Below, one piece after another: positions 1 through 8,618 of a DNA stretch of 64,000 bases. The translations under genes and the position numbers were made by a program. The stretch is from positions 372,001-436,000 of the forward strand of contig NZ_RCHJ01000003.1 in assembly GCF_004011805.1 (NCBI RefSeq). The letters run 5' to 3'. How positions within the stretch are numbered: the stretch's first letter is position 1; each line of letters starts with the position of its first letter. Under the pieces are notes generated by a model. It was not told the DNA's origin and did not search any database. It was given only the letters and a program-made list of their open reading frames with translations. This stretch comes from Piscinibacter defluvii. Lineage in GTDB: Bacteria; Pseudomonadota; Gammaproteobacteria; Burkholderiales; Burkholderiaceae_C.

Positions 1-837
1 CGCGATGCGCTCGGGCACCCGGATGCCCAGCCGCAGCGCCGCCAGCAGCGCGCCCTGGGCCAGGTCGTCGTTGCAGAAGAACACCGCGTCCACCGCCGGC
101 GTCTGCCCGGCGATCTGCTCGAGCATGGTGCCGCCGAGTGCAAGCGAGGAGGGCGCCGGGTTGAGCCACTCGAGCGTCGGCGCATACAGCCCGGCCTCGC
201 GCATCACCCGGCGCCAGCCCTCCAGGCGCTGCATGGTGCGCGGGTCGAGCTGTGCGGCGGCGAAGGCGATGCGGCGCCGGCCCCGCGCGAGCAGGTGGCG
301 CGTCATCGCCGCGCCGGCGTCGGCCTGCGAGAAGCCGACGCTGTAGACGCCCGCGGCCGAGGAGGTCTCCATCAGGTGCACGCAGGGCACGCCGCTGCCG
401 GCGATCAGCGCGCGGGTGGCGTCGCTGCGGTCGAAGCCCGTCACCAGCAGGCCGGCCGGGCGGTGCTGCAGCTGCTCGCGCAGCAGCTGTTCCTCCTCGG
501 CGGCGTCGTAGTGGGTCACGCCGATCAGGGTCTGGTAGCCGGCCGGGCGCAGCGTGTGCTGCACCGCCTCCATCAGGTCGACGAACAACGCGTTGGACAG
601 CATCGGGATCAGCAGTGCCACATGCGTGCTGTGGCGCGAGGCGAGGGCGCGGGCGGCCGGGTCGGGCACGTAGCCGAGCCGCTGGGCCGCGGCCTGTACA
701 CGCGCCACCAGCTCCGGGTCGACCGCGCGTTCGCCACGCAGCGCGCGCGACACGGTGATCGGGCTGACGCCGGCGGCCTGGGCCACGTCGGCCAGGGTGA
801 CGCGGCCGGTGGCGCGATGACGGGGTGGCGGTGGCAT
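1..837 (-). CDS. gntR: LacI/GalR-family transcriptional regulator, GntR-like (gluconate), C-terminus outside window
   Basis: Partial gene: 279 codons are present and the 3' end lies beyond the left edge. The N-terminus has the LacI helix-turn-helix (TLADVAQAAGVSPITVSRAL, about residues 14-33), followed by a hinge and a periplasmic-binding-protein-like effector domain (for example HVALLIPMLSNALFVDLMEA). The family represses carbohydrate genes until a sugar effector binds. It is divergent from gluconokinase and a TRAP transporter, which makes gluconate the most likely effector (inference). Two copies of a CG-centred palindrome in the 161-bp intergenic region are the probable operators. ATG at 837 is the first start that keeps the whole DNA-binding domain. 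Confidence 0.85.
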   Translation of the reverse strand, partial: MPPPPRHRATGRVTLADVAQAAGVSPITVSRALRGERAVDPELVARVQAAAQRLGYVPDPAARALASRHSTHVALLIPMLSNALFVDLMEAVQHTLRPAGYQTLIGVTHYDAAEEEQLLREQLQHRPAGLLVTGFDRSDATRALIAGSGVPCVHLMETSSAAGVYSVGFSQADAGAAMTRHLLARGRRRIAFAAAQLDPRTMQRLEGWRRVMREAGLYAPTLEWLNPAPSSLALGGTMLEQIAGQTPAVDAVFFCNDDLAQGALLAALRLGIRVPERIA

Positions 838-875
838 AGGGTAAGTACGGATCAGGTTCGGCGGGCTGTCGACTA

Positions 876-889
876 GGATAGCGCTATCC
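876..889. promoter_or_regulatory. Putative LacI-family operator O1
   Basis: Perfect 14-bp palindrome GGATAGCGCTATCC with the central CG typical of LacI-family operators. It lies 39 bp upstream of the regulator start, in the divergent intergenic region. A near-identical copy is 108 bp away, immediately before the gluconokinase start. Binding by the adjacent regulator is inferred. Confidence 0.7.
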
Positions 890-983
890 AAAGACGGACA
901 ACAACTCGACTGTAGCGCAGACGCACCGCGAGGTGCACAGGTGCGGTGGGCGGGCGGTTCTCCGTCAATTCTTTACCTCAACC

Positions 984-997
984 GGATAGCGCTGTCC
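984..997. promoter_or_regulatory. Putative LacI-family operator O2 overlapping the gntK ribosome-binding region
   Basis: GGATAGCGCTGTCC differs from the perfect palindrome at 876-889 by one base (A to G). It ends one base before the gluconokinase ATG at 999, so it occupies the place where a Shine-Dalgarno sequence would be; no good ribosome binding site is visible otherwise. Two operators 108 bp apart would permit DNA looping. Confidence 0.65.
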
Positions 998-998
998 A

Positions 999-1505
999 AT
1001 GAAACAGGCGATCGTGATCATGGGCGTGGCGGGCTGCGGCAAGTCCAGCCTCGGCGCCGCGCTGGCCCGGGCCCTGGGCCTGCCGCTGGTGGAGGGTGAC
1101 GACTTCCACAGCCCGGCCAGCCGCGACAAGATGAGCCGCGGCATCGCACTGACCGATGCCGACCGTGCCGGCTGGCTCGACACGCTGGGCGGCCAGCTGC
1201 GCGCCCACCCGGCCGGCCTGGTGCTGACTTGCTCGGCGCTCAAGCGCGCCTACCGGGACCGACTGCGCAGCGCCGAGCCCGGACTGCGCTTCGCCTTCCT
1301 CGAGCTCGACCGCGCGGCCGCGCTGCAGCGCGTGGCGGCGCGCGCGGCCTCGCACTTCTTCTCCGCGAGCCTGGTGGACAGCCAGTTCGCGACGCTCGAA
1401 TCGCCGGTCGGCGAGCCCGGCGTGCTGCGCCTGGACGCGCTGCAGCCGCTCGACGTGCTGTGCGCGGCCACGGCCGCCTGGCTGCAACAGGAGGACGCGC
1501 GATGA
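999..1505 (+). CDS. gntK: Gluconokinase
   Basis: A 168-residue protein of the GntK/GntV type, which phosphorylates D-gluconate to 6-phosphogluconate using ATP in the cytoplasm and feeds the Entner-Doudoroff or pentose phosphate route. The Walker A motif GVAGCGKS is at residues 9-16, followed by the substrate-binding stretch EGDDFHSP and the LTCSALKRAYRDRLR region typical of gluconate kinases. Length is normal for the family. The start at 999 directly follows the operator. The stop overlaps the next gene by 4 bp (ATGA), so it is the first gene of an operon with a TRAP transporter, presumably its gluconate importer. Confidence 0.93.
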   Translation: MKQAIVIMGVAGCGKSSLGAALARALGLPLVEGDDFHSPASRDKMSRGIALTDADRAGWLDTLGGQLRAHPAGLVLTCSALKRAYRDRLRSAEPGLRFAFLELDRAAALQRVAARAASHFFSASLVDSQFATLESPVGEPGVLRLDALQPLDVLCAATAAWLQQEDAR

Positions 1506-2002
1506 ACCTGCCCCTGGCCTCCGGCCGCTTCCAGCGCTTCACCCATGCCGCCATGGCCGCCTGCCTGGGCGTGATGGCGCTGGCGGTGTTCGTCAACGTG
1601 GTGCTGCGCTACGGCTTCGGCAGCGGCATCCCGGCCAGCGAGGAGCTGTCGCGCCTGCTGTTCGTCTGGATGGTGTTCCTCGGCGCCACCGCCGCCTACC
1701 CGGCCGGCGAGCACATGGCCTTCACCAGCCTGGTCGGGCTGCTGAAGACCCGCCCCGCGGCGCTGGCGGCGATGACCGCGCTGATCCGGCTGCTGGTCAT
1801 CCTGGCCTGCGTGCTGGTGGGCTGGGGCGCCTGGCAGCAGGTGATCGTGGGCCTCGGCAGCCACTCGGTGGTGCTCGGCTACCCGACCGCCTTGCTGCCG
1901 CTGCCGGCGCTGCTGGCCTGTTCCGCGATCGGCGTGATGGCGCTGGTCGAACTCATCCGGCGCGAACCGCTCGACCTCGGGCACGCGCATGACGTGGAGT
2001 GA
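1502..2002 (+). CDS. TRAP transporter small membrane subunit (DctQ family)
   Basis: A 166-residue protein with about four hydrophobic membrane segments (for example AAMAACLGVMALAVFVNVVL near residues 17-36) and the DctQ signature around VNVVLRYGF and EELSRLLFVWMVFLGA. It is the small integral subunit of a tripartite ATP-independent periplasmic transporter and pairs with DctM in the inner membrane. It overlaps gntK by 4 bp and runs into dctM, so it is translationally coupled. The substrate is inferred to be gluconate or a related sugar acid from the gntK and regulator context. Confidence 0.9.
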   Translation: MNLPLASGRFQRFTHAAMAACLGVMALAVFVNVVLRYGFGSGIPASEELSRLLFVWMVFLGATAAYPAGEHMAFTSLVGLLKTRPAALAAMTALIRLLVILACVLVGWGAWQQVIVGLGSHSVVLGYPTALLPLPALLACSAIGVMALVELIRREPLDLGHAHDVE

Positions 2003-2007
2003 CCGAC

Positions 2008-3300
2008 ATGTCTCCTGAAGGACTCGCGTTCGTCGTCTTCTCCGCCGGCATGCTGGTGCTCATGGGCATCGGCATGAACATGGCGCTCGCCCTCGTGCTC
2101 ACCGGTGCCGGCATGGCCTACGTGCTCGGCTTCTGGGACACCCAGCTGCTGGCGCAGAACCTGGTGGCCGGTGTGGACAGCTTCCCGCTGCTCGCGGTGC
2201 CGTTCTTCATCCTGGCCGGCGAGCTGATGAACTCGGGCGGCATCAGCCGCCGCATCATCGACATGGCGCAGGCCTGGGTCGGCCACATCCGCGGCGGGCT
2301 CGGCTTCGTGGCCATCGGCGCGGCGGTGCTGATGGCCAGCATGAGCGGCTCGGCGCTGGCCGACACCGCGGCGCTGGCCACCATCCTGCTGCCGATGATG
2401 CGCCAGCAGGGCTACCCGATGGCCACCTCGGCCGGCCTGCTCGCCTCGGGCGGCATCATCGCGCCGATCATCCCGCCGTCGATGCCCTTCGTGATCTACG
2501 GCGTCACGACCAACACCTCGATCTCGGCGCTGTTCGTCTCCGGCATCGTGCCCGGGCTGATCATGGGTGCCGGGCTGATCATCGCCTGGAAGCTGGTGCT
2601 GCGCCGCATCGATCTGCCCGAGGGCGAACCGGTGCCGCTGGCGGCCCGACTGCGCGCCACGGCCAAGGCCTTCTGGGCGCTGCTGATGCCCGTCATCATC
2701 ATCGGCGGCATGAAGACCGGCGTCTTCACGCCGACCGAGGCGGCGGTGGTGGCGGCCTTCTACGCGCTGACCATCGCGCTGTTCGTGCACCGCGAGATGA
2801 AGTTCGCCGAGCTCGGCCCGGTGCTGGTGCGCGCGGCCAAGACCACCGCGATCGTGATGTTCCTGTGCGCCGGCGCGGCCGTGGCGAGCTACATGATCAC
2901 GCTGGCCGACCTGCCGGCCACGCTGACCGGCTGGCTCGGCCCCCTGGTGGAGCACCCGCGCCTGCTGATGGCGGTGATGATGGTGGTGCTGGTGCTGATC
3001 GGCACGGCGCTGGACCTGACGCCGACCATCCTGATCTTCGCGCCGGTGATGCTGCCCATCGCCGTCAAGGCCGGCATCGACCCGGTGTACTTCGGCCTGA
3101 TGTTCGTGCTCAACGGCGCCATCGGCCTGATCACGCCGCCGGTGGGCACGGTGCTGAACGTCGTCGCCGGCGTCGGCCGCCTGTCGCTGGCGCAGGTGAT
3201 CCGCGGCGTGAACCCCTTCCTCGTCACCTACACGCTGATCCTGGTGCTGTTCGTGATCTTCCCGCAGCTCGTCACCGCGCCGGTCGCGTGGATGCGCTGA
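2008..3300 (+). CDS. TRAP transporter large permease subunit (DctM family)
   Basis: A 430-residue, highly hydrophobic protein with the many transmembrane helices expected of DctM, the Na+-coupled channel subunit of TRAP transporters. Family signatures seen are GGISRRIIDMAQAWVG, MSGSALADTAALATILLP and IIAPIIPPSMPFVIYG. ATG at 2008 is chosen over an in-frame GTG at 1999 because GGAG at 1996-1999 is well placed for it. It lies 5 bp after the small subunit and 23 bp before the binding protein. It acts in the inner membrane with the DctQ-type subunit. Confidence 0.93.
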   Translation: MSPEGLAFVVFSAGMLVLMGIGMNMALALVLTGAGMAYVLGFWDTQLLAQNLVAGVDSFPLLAVPFFILAGELMNSGGISRRIIDMAQAWVGHIRGGLGFVAIGAAVLMASMSGSALADTAALATILLPMMRQQGYPMATSAGLLASGGIIAPIIPPSMPFVIYGVTTNTSISALFVSGIVPGLIMGAGLIIAWKLVLRRIDLPEGEPVPLAARLRATAKAFWALLMPVIIIGGMKTGVFTPTEAAVVAAFYALTIALFVHREMKFAELGPVLVRAAKTTAIVMFLCAGAAVASYMITLADLPATLTGWLGPLVEHPRLLMAVMMVVLVLIGTALDLTPTILIFAPVMLPIAVKAGIDPVYFGLMFVLNGAIGLITPPVGTVLNVVAGVGRLSLAQVIRGVNPFLVTYTLILVLFVIFPQLVTAPVAWMR

Positions 3301-3323
3301 ACCTTCATCCCTCGGAGACAACC

Positions 3324-4343
3324 ATGACCTTCGTTCGTCGCTCCCTCGTCGCCGCCGCGGCCGCTGCCGCGCTGCTGGCCCCCTTTGCCGCCTTCGCGCA
3401 GGACATCAAGCCGCGCCTGATCCGCTTCGGCTACGGCCTGAACGAGCAGAGCAACCAGGGCCGCGCCGTCAAGTTCTTCGCCGAGCAGGTGGAGAAGGCC
3501 TCGGGCGGCAAGATGCGCGTGCGTGCCATCGGCGCCGCCGCGCTCGGCCCGGACGTGCAGATGCAGCAGGCGCTGATCGGCGGGGCGCAGGAGATGATGG
3601 TCGGCTCGACCGCCACGCTGGTGGGCATCACCAAGGAGATGGCGCTGTGGGACACACCGTTCCTGTTCAACAACGCGAAGGAGGCCGACACCATCCTCGA
3701 CGGCCCGATCGGCCAGAAGGTGATGGACAAGCTGCCGGAGAAGGGCCTCGTGGGCCTGGTCTACTGGGAGAACGGCTTCCGCAACCTCACCAACAGCAAG
3801 CGCCCGGTGAACAAGCTGGAAGACCTGGACGGCATCAAGCTGCGCGTGATGCAGAACAACGTCTACCTCGACAGCTTCAAGACCCTGGGCGCGAACGCCG
3901 TGCCGCTGCCGTTCTCCGAGCTCTTCAGCGCGCTCGAGACCAAGACCGTGGACGGCCAGGAGAACCCGTACAACACCATCCTCTCGAGCAAGTTCTTCGA
4001 GGTGCAGAAGTACCTGAGCGTGACCAACCACGTCTACAGCCCGTGGATCGTGATGGTCAGCAAGAAGTGGTGGGACGGCCTGTCGAAGGACGAGCAGAAG
4101 ATCCTGCTGGATGCCGCCAAGGCGAGCCGCGACTTCGAGCGCAAGGACACGCGCGAGGAAGCGGCCAAGGCGCTGGCCGAGCTGAAGGGCAAGGGCATGC
4201 AGATCAACGAACTGCCGGCCTCCGAAGCTGCGCGCATGCGCGACAAGCTGACCAAGGTGAACGCCTCGATCGGCGCGAGCGTGGGCATGGACCTGTGGAA
4301 CGAGACCCAGGCCGCGCTGGCCAAGCTGCGCGGGGCGAAGTGA
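3324..4343 (+). CDS. TRAP transporter substrate-binding protein (DctP family)
   Basis: A 339-residue periplasmic binding protein with a signal peptide (RRS then an Ala-rich core and AFAQ cleavage site, about residues 5-26). The family signature appears in the stretch LEDLDGIKLRVMQNN (about residues 170-184), which contains the conserved Arg that salt-bridges a carboxylate in DctP proteins, and in GANAVPLPFSELFSALETKTVDGQENP. It would capture a sugar acid such as gluconate and deliver it to the DctQM permease. GGAG 8 bp before ATG supports this start. The gene ends one base before the convergent PHA depolymerase gene. Confidence 0.93.
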   Translation: MTFVRRSLVAAAAAAALLAPFAAFAQDIKPRLIRFGYGLNEQSNQGRAVKFFAEQVEKASGGKMRVRAIGAAALGPDVQMQQALIGGAQEMMVGSTATLVGITKEMALWDTPFLFNNAKEADTILDGPIGQKVMDKLPEKGLVGLVYWENGFRNLTNSKRPVNKLEDLDGIKLRVMQNNVYLDSFKTLGANAVPLPFSELFSALETKTVDGQENPYNTILSSKFFEVQKYLSVTNHVYSPWIVMVSKKWWDGLSKDEQKILLDAAKASRDFERKDTREEAAKALAELKGKGMQINELPASEAARMRDKLTKVNASIGASVGMDLWNETQAALAKLRGAK

Positions 4344-4344
4344 C

Positions 4345-5559
4345 TTACTGGCTGAGCTGGATCACGTTGCGGATCAGCGGGTAGATCTGGTTCTGCCAGC
4401 GCCGCCCGCTGAACACGCCGTAGTGGCCCACGCCGGGCTGAACGTAGTGGGTGCGCAGGTAGGGGCGCAGTGAGGTGCACAGGTCCTGCGCGGCGAGGGT
4501 CTGGCCGGTCGAGCAGATGTCGTCGCGCTCGCCCTCGATGGTGACGAGTGCGGTGCGGCGGATCGCCGCCGGGTCGACGCGCCGGCCGGCCAGCACCAGT
4601 TCGCCGCGCGGCAGCCGGTACTCCTGGAACACCTGCTGCACGGTCTCGAGGTAGAACTCGGCCGGGAGGTCGGCCACCGCCATGTACTCCTCGTAGAAGT
4701 CGCGGGTCACCTGCGCCTTCTCGTGGTCCTGCTCGACCAGGTGGACGTAGTAGTCGCGGAAGGCATGGAGGTGCCGTTCCCGGTTCATGCTCATGAACGC
4801 GGTGAGCTGCACGAAGCCCGGGTAGACGCGCCGTCCGGCACCGCGGAAGCGCCACGGCACGCGGCTGACCAGGTGGCGCTCGAACCACTCGATCGGCTTG
4901 CTGGTGGCGAGCTGGTTGACGGCCGTCGGGCCGATGCGGCAGTCGATCGGGCCGGCCATCAGCGTCAGGCTGGCCGGCGCGGCAGGGTGGTCGTCCTCGG
5001 CCATCAGCGCCGTGGCCGCCAGCGCCGCCACGCAGGGCTGGCAGATCGCCATCAGGTGGGCGCCCGGGCCGAGCGCGGCCAGGAAGTCGATCAGGTGCTG
5101 CGTGTATTCGGCCAGCCCGAAGCGCCCGTCCGACAGCGGCACGTCGCGCGCGTTGTGCCAGTCGGTGACGTACACGTCGTGTTCGGGCAGCAGCGTGCGC
5201 ACGGTGTCGCGCAGCAGCGTCGCGAAATGCCCCGACATCGGTGCGGCCACCAGTACCCGGGGCTGCGCCGCCACGCCCGGCTTGGCGAAGCGCAGCAGGG
5301 TGGCGAAGGGCGTGCGCTGCACCACCTGCTCGACCACCGGCACCGGCGCACCGCCGACGCTCACCTCGCGGAGGCCCCAGTCCGGCCGCGTGTGGGTGAT
5401 CTCGGCCAGGCGCAGCACCTCGCAGGCCGCCGCCAGCTGGCGCTGCGGCGGATGGCCGCCCAGGCCGAGCGTCGGGTCCAGCAGCATCGGTACCGCGCTG
5501 CGGGCCAGCGTGCGCACCGGCCACATCCAGTCGCTGTGGGCCTGGTACGCGTGGTACAT
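4345..5559 (-). CDS. phaZ: Intracellular polyhydroxyalkanoate (PHB) depolymerase
   Basis: A 404-residue protein of the PhaZ1 intracellular depolymerase type, which degrades storage polyhydroxybutyrate granules by thiolysis or hydrolysis. It starts MYHAYQAHSD, as family members typically do. The probable catalytic Cys is C173 in AICQPC, with Asp near GERDD (345-346) and His379 in GVGHYGVFSGRRW forming the triad. The upstream in-frame ATG at 5577 is rejected because GGAG sits inside that extension, 7 bases before ATG 5559. It is convergent with the TRAP operon (1-bp gap) and divergent from a GST gene, and indicates that the organism stores PHA. Confidence 0.93.
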   Translation of the reverse strand: MYHAYQAHSDWMWPVRTLARSAVPMLLDPTLGLGGHPPQRQLAAACEVLRLAEITHTRPDWGLREVSVGGAPVPVVEQVVQRTPFATLLRFAKPGVAAQPRVLVAAPMSGHFATLLRDTVRTLLPEHDVYVTDWHNARDVPLSDGRFGLAEYTQHLIDFLAALGPGAHLMAICQPCVAALAATALMAEDDHPAAPASLTLMAGPIDCRIGPTAVNQLATSKPIEWFERHLVSRVPWRFRGAGRRVYPGFVQLTAFMSMNRERHLHAFRDYYVHLVEQDHEKAQVTRDFYEEYMAVADLPAEFYLETVQQVFQEYRLPRGELVLAGRRVDPAAIRRTALVTIEGERDDICSTGQTLAAQDLCTSLRPYLRTHYVQPGVGHYGVFSGRRWQNQIYPLIRNVIQLSQ

Positions 5560-5665
5560 GAAGCGGTCTCCGGGCATGGTGGCAGGCGGGCGTCAGCAAC
5601 TTGCGCGCCAAGCCGGCGTGGCATGTGGATTGCAGCGCTGCAGGCCGGACATCCCGGAGACCGAC

Positions 5666-6388
5666 ATGCCTGCCACTACCGCCCCCAGCCGAGCCAGGGC
5701 CCCGGCCCGCAAGAAGGCGGTGGCCGCCCCCGCGGCGCGGGCGACGTTGACGCTGTCGAGCAAGAACTACTCGTCCTGGTCGCTGCGCGGCTGGCTGATG
5801 GCGAAGTTCGCCGGCCTCGAGTTCGACGAGGTGATGGTGCCGCCCGACGACGCCGACGCGCGCAGGGAACTGCTGCTGCTCGCGCCGTCGATCCGCGTGC
5901 CCTGCCTGACGCACGAGGGCGCGAAGGTGTGGAACACGCTGGCCATCGCCCAGTACCTGAACGAGATCTGCCCCGACGCCGGGCTGATGCCGGCCGACCG
6001 CATCGCGCGCGCGCATTGCCGCTCGATCAGCGGCGAGATGAACTCCGGCTTCGCCAACCTGCGTTCGGCACTGCCGATGAACCTCAAGGCGCACCGGCCC
6101 GGCTTTCGCATCTGGGCCGGCGCCCGTCCCGACATCGACCGCATCCTCGAGATCTGGAGCGACTGCCTGGCCCGCTACGGCGGGCCCTACCTGTTCGGCG
6201 CCCAGCGCACCATGGCCGACGCGATGTACGCGCCGGTCGTCACCCGCTTCCTCACCTACGACGTCAAGCTGCCTGCCGACTGCGCCGAGTACTGCCGCAC
6301 CATCATGGCGATGCCGGAGATGAAGGAGTGGATCGCCGCCGCCAAGGCCGAGCCCGACGAGATCGAAGAGCTCGACATGGAATTCTGA
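5666..6388 (+). CDS. Glutathione S-transferase family protein
   Basis: A 240-residue protein. An Ala/Arg/Lys-rich 25-residue extension precedes a thioredoxin-like N-terminal domain (TLTLSSKNYSSWSLRGWLMAKFAG, with Ser/Tyr candidates for glutathione activation) and an all-alpha C-terminal GST domain (residues about 110-225). APSIRVPCLTHEGAKVWNTLAIAQYL matches the glutathione-binding cis-Pro and (E/N)S-type region. GGAGA 5 bases before ATG supports the start. It diverges from phaZ with 106 bp between. The substrate cannot be told from sequence. Confidence 0.85.
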   Translation: MPATTAPSRARAPARKKAVAAPAARATLTLSSKNYSSWSLRGWLMAKFAGLEFDEVMVPPDDADARRELLLLAPSIRVPCLTHEGAKVWNTLAIAQYLNEICPDAGLMPADRIARAHCRSISGEMNSGFANLRSALPMNLKAHRPGFRIWAGARPDIDRILEIWSDCLARYGGPYLFGAQRTMADAMYAPVVTRFLTYDVKLPADCAEYCRTIMAMPEMKEWIAAAKAEPDEIEELDMEF

Positions 6389-6489
6389 CGCGGCGGCCGG
6401 TGCGGCCCCGCCTCGTGGCGGTGCCCGCCGGTGCCCCGTTCGGGTGCCGCGGTGGCGCGGGCGCGCTTGACCGGCGCTAAGGGAAGGCC

Positions 6490-6516
6490 AAGGCGCATGC
6501 CGTAAGCTTGCGCCTT
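6490..6516 (+). promoter_or_regulatory. Inverted repeat upstream of ccmA
   Basis: A perfect 8-bp inverted repeat (AAGGCGCA at 6490-6497, TGCGCCTT at 6509-6516) with an 11-base loop, just before the ccm operon. It covers a possible TTG start at 6516, which makes the GTG at 6540 the likelier ccmA start. It could be an mRNA leader hairpin, an operator, or a weak terminator for the GST gene; no U-tract follows. Confidence 0.4.
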
Positions 6517-6539
6517 TGCACCGTTTTCGCCCTCCACCC

Positions 6540-7190
6540 GTGCCGCTCGCCCCGACCGACCTCGCCGCGCGCGATCTCGCCTGCCGCCGCGGCGACCGGC
6601 TGCTGTTCCGCGGCCTGAACTTCACGCTGGCCAGCGGGCGGATCGTCTGGCTGCGTGGCCCGAACGGCAGCGGCAAGACCAGCCTGCTGCGCCTCTTGGC
6701 CGGCCTGTCCACGCCGGCCGGGGGCGAGCTCCACTGGCAGGGCCGCCCGGTGCGCGAGCAGCGCGCCGCCTACGCCCGCGCCACCTGCTACCTGGCGCAT
6801 GCCAACGCGCTGAAGGAAGACTTGTCGTCGCTCGAATCCCTGCAGTTCCTCGCCCGGCTGCACGGCCACGCCGGCGACGCGTCGTCCTGCACCGAGGCGC
6901 TGCGCGCGGTGGGCATGCACAGCCGGCGCCATGCGGCGGTGCGCACCCTGTCGCAGGGACAGCGCCGGCGCATCGCGCTCGCGCGTTTGCACCTGGAACC
7001 GTCAGCGCCGCTGTGGATCCTCGACGAACCGTATGACGCGCTGGATGCCGACGGCAGCCGCATGCTCGACCGCACGCTCGCGGCGCATGCCCTGGCCGGC
7101 GGCGCCGCGGTGCTGACCAGCCACATCGACCTGTCCGTGAATGAACCTGCGCCCGAGATCCTGCAACTCGATGCCGTCGCCGCCCGATGA
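6540..7190 (+). CDS. ccmA: Cytochrome c biogenesis heme exporter ATPase CcmA
   Basis: An ABC ATPase of about 216 residues that with CcmB and CcmC forms the complex releasing heme-loaded CcmE. Walker A is GPNGSGKTS, the signature motif is LSQGQRRRIALARL, and Walker B is LWILDEPYDALD, followed by a switch His in TSHIDL. GTG 6540 is preferred over TTG 6516 because the latter lies within an inverted repeat; the difference is eight residues. It is the first gene of the eight-gene ccm operon and its stop overlaps the ccmB start by 4 bp (ATGA). Confidence 0.9.
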   Translation: MPLAPTDLAARDLACRRGDRLLFRGLNFTLASGRIVWLRGPNGSGKTSLLRLLAGLSTPAGGELHWQGRPVREQRAAYARATCYLAHANALKEDLSSLESLQFLARLHGHAGDASSCTEALRAVGMHSRRHAAVRTLSQGQRRRIALARLHLEPSAPLWILDEPYDALDADGSRMLDRTLAAHALAGGAAVLTSHIDLSVNEPAPEILQLDAVAAR

Positions 7191-7855
7191 GCCCGGTGTT
7201 CCTGGCCATCGTCGCGCGCGACCTGCGGCTGGCCGCGCGGCGGCGCGTCGAGGCGCTGCTGCCGATCGCGTTCTTCCTGGTCGCGGTCAGCCTGTTCCCG
7301 CTGGGCATCGGCCCGGAGCCGCAGACGCTCAAGCTGATCGCCCCGGGCGTGGTGTGGGTCTGCGCGCTGCTGGCGGCCATGCTCTCGCTGACCTCGCTGT
7401 ACGGCGCCGACCATGCCGACGGTTCGCTCGAGCAGATGCTGCTGTCGGGCGAATCGGGCTGGGCTATCGCCGCGGCCAAGGCGCTCGCGCACTGGGTCGT
7501 CACCGGGCTGCCGCTGGTGGCGGCGGCGCCGCTGTTCGGGCTGATGTTCGACCTGTCGGCGCCGGCCAACCTGTCGCTCGTGCTGACGCTGCTGCTGGGC
7601 ACGCCCATCCTCAGCCTGCTCGGCGGGCTGGGGGCGGCGCTGACGCTCGGCCTGCGCAGCGGCAGCGTGCTGCTGATCCTGCTGATCCTGCCGCTGTGCA
7701 TCCCGGCGCTGATCTTCGGCACCGGCGCCGTGGCGGCGGCCGAGGCCGGCCTGTCGGCGCGCGGCCAGTTCTCGCTGCTGGGCGCACTGCTGATCGGCAG
7801 CATCCTGCTCGCCCCGCTGGCCACCGGCGCGGCACTGCGCATCGCCACGGAGTGA
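7187..7855 (+). CDS. ccmB: Cytochrome c biogenesis heme exporter permease CcmB
   Basis: A 222-residue polytopic inner-membrane protein with six hydrophobic segments. It opens with the CcmB-like AIVARDLRLAARRRVEALLPIAFFL and contains YGADHADGSLEQMLLSG, a conserved cytoplasmic stretch of CcmB that contacts CcmA. It forms the membrane partner of CcmA in the Ccm ABC complex. It overlaps ccmA by 4 bp and precedes ccmC by 7 bp. Length is typical. Confidence 0.93.
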   Translation: MSPVFLAIVARDLRLAARRRVEALLPIAFFLVAVSLFPLGIGPEPQTLKLIAPGVVWVCALLAAMLSLTSLYGADHADGSLEQMLLSGESGWAIAAAKALAHWVVTGLPLVAAAPLFGLMFDLSAPANLSLVLTLLLGTPILSLLGGLGAALTLGLRSGSVLLILLILPLCIPALIFGTGAVAAAEAGLSARGQFSLLGALLIGSILLAPLATGAALRIATE

Positions 7856-7862
7856 GGGCCTG

Positions 7863-8618
7863 ATGGAATCGCGCCTGCGCCTGTTCACCTTCGCCTCGCC
7901 GGTGCGCTTCTACGGCCTCACCGGGGCGCTCTTGCCATGGCTCTGGCTGGCCTGCATCGGCCTGTCGATCGCCGGGCTCTACATCGGCTTCTTCGTCGCG
8001 CCGACCGACGCGACCCAGGGCGACTCGTACCGGATCATCTTCATCCACGTGCCGGCGGCCTGGATGTCGATGCTGCTGTACCTCGTGATGGCCTTCTGGG
8101 CCGCCATCGGCTGGGCCTTCAACGCCCGGCTGGCCTCGATGGTGGCGCGCGCGATCGCGCCGACCGGCGCGCTGTTCACCTTCCTGGCGCTGTGGACCGG
8201 CGCGCTGTGGGGCAAGCCGACCTGGGGCACCTGGTGGGTGTGGGATGCACGCCTGACCTCGGAACTCATCCTGCTGTTCCTGTATCTGGGCTTCATGGCC
8301 CTGGTCAACGCGATCGACGACACGCGCCGGGCCGACCAGGCCGGTGCCCTGCTGGCCATCGTCGGCGCGGTGAACGTGCCCATCATCTACTTCTCGGTGA
8401 AGTGGTGGAACACGCTGCACCAGGGGGCGACGATCAGCATGACCGCCGCACCGAAGATGGCGCACACCATGCTGACGGCGATGCTGCTGATGACCTTCGC
8501 GTTCTGGGCCTATGCCTTCGCGGTGGTGTTCATGCGCACCCGGGCCATCGTGCTGGAACGCGAACGCCACACGGAATGGGTCGGTGACCTGGTGCGTAGA
8601 CAGGAAGCGACCGCATGA
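7863..8618 (+). CDS. ccmC: Heme ABC transporter permease / heme-handling protein CcmC
   Basis: A 251-residue membrane protein with six predicted helices. The tryptophan-rich WWD heme-handling motif (GTWWVWDARLTSELILLFLY) is clear, and flanking His residues (IFIHVPAAWMS and WWNTLHQGA) match the axial ligands known from CcmC. It loads heme onto CcmE at the periplasmic face. Its TGA overlaps the ccmD ATG by 4 bp. Confidence 0.95.
   Translation: MESRLRLFTFASPVRFYGLTGALLPWLWLACIGLSIAGLYIGFFVAPTDATQGDSYRIIFIHVPAAWMSMLLYLVMAFWAAIGWAFNARLASMVARAIAPTGALFTFLALWTGALWGKPTWGTWWVWDARLTSELILLFLYLGFMALVNAIDDTRRADQAGALLAIVGAVNVPIIYFSVKWWNTLHQGATISMTAAPKMAHTMLTAMLLMTFAFWAYAFAVVFMRTRAIVLERERHTEWVGDLVRRQEATA

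Noticed and set aside
5560-5577. ATG 5577 as the start of phaZ
   Set aside because: The GGAG ribosome binding site for ATG 5559 lies inside this six-codon extension, and homologues usually begin MYHAYQ.
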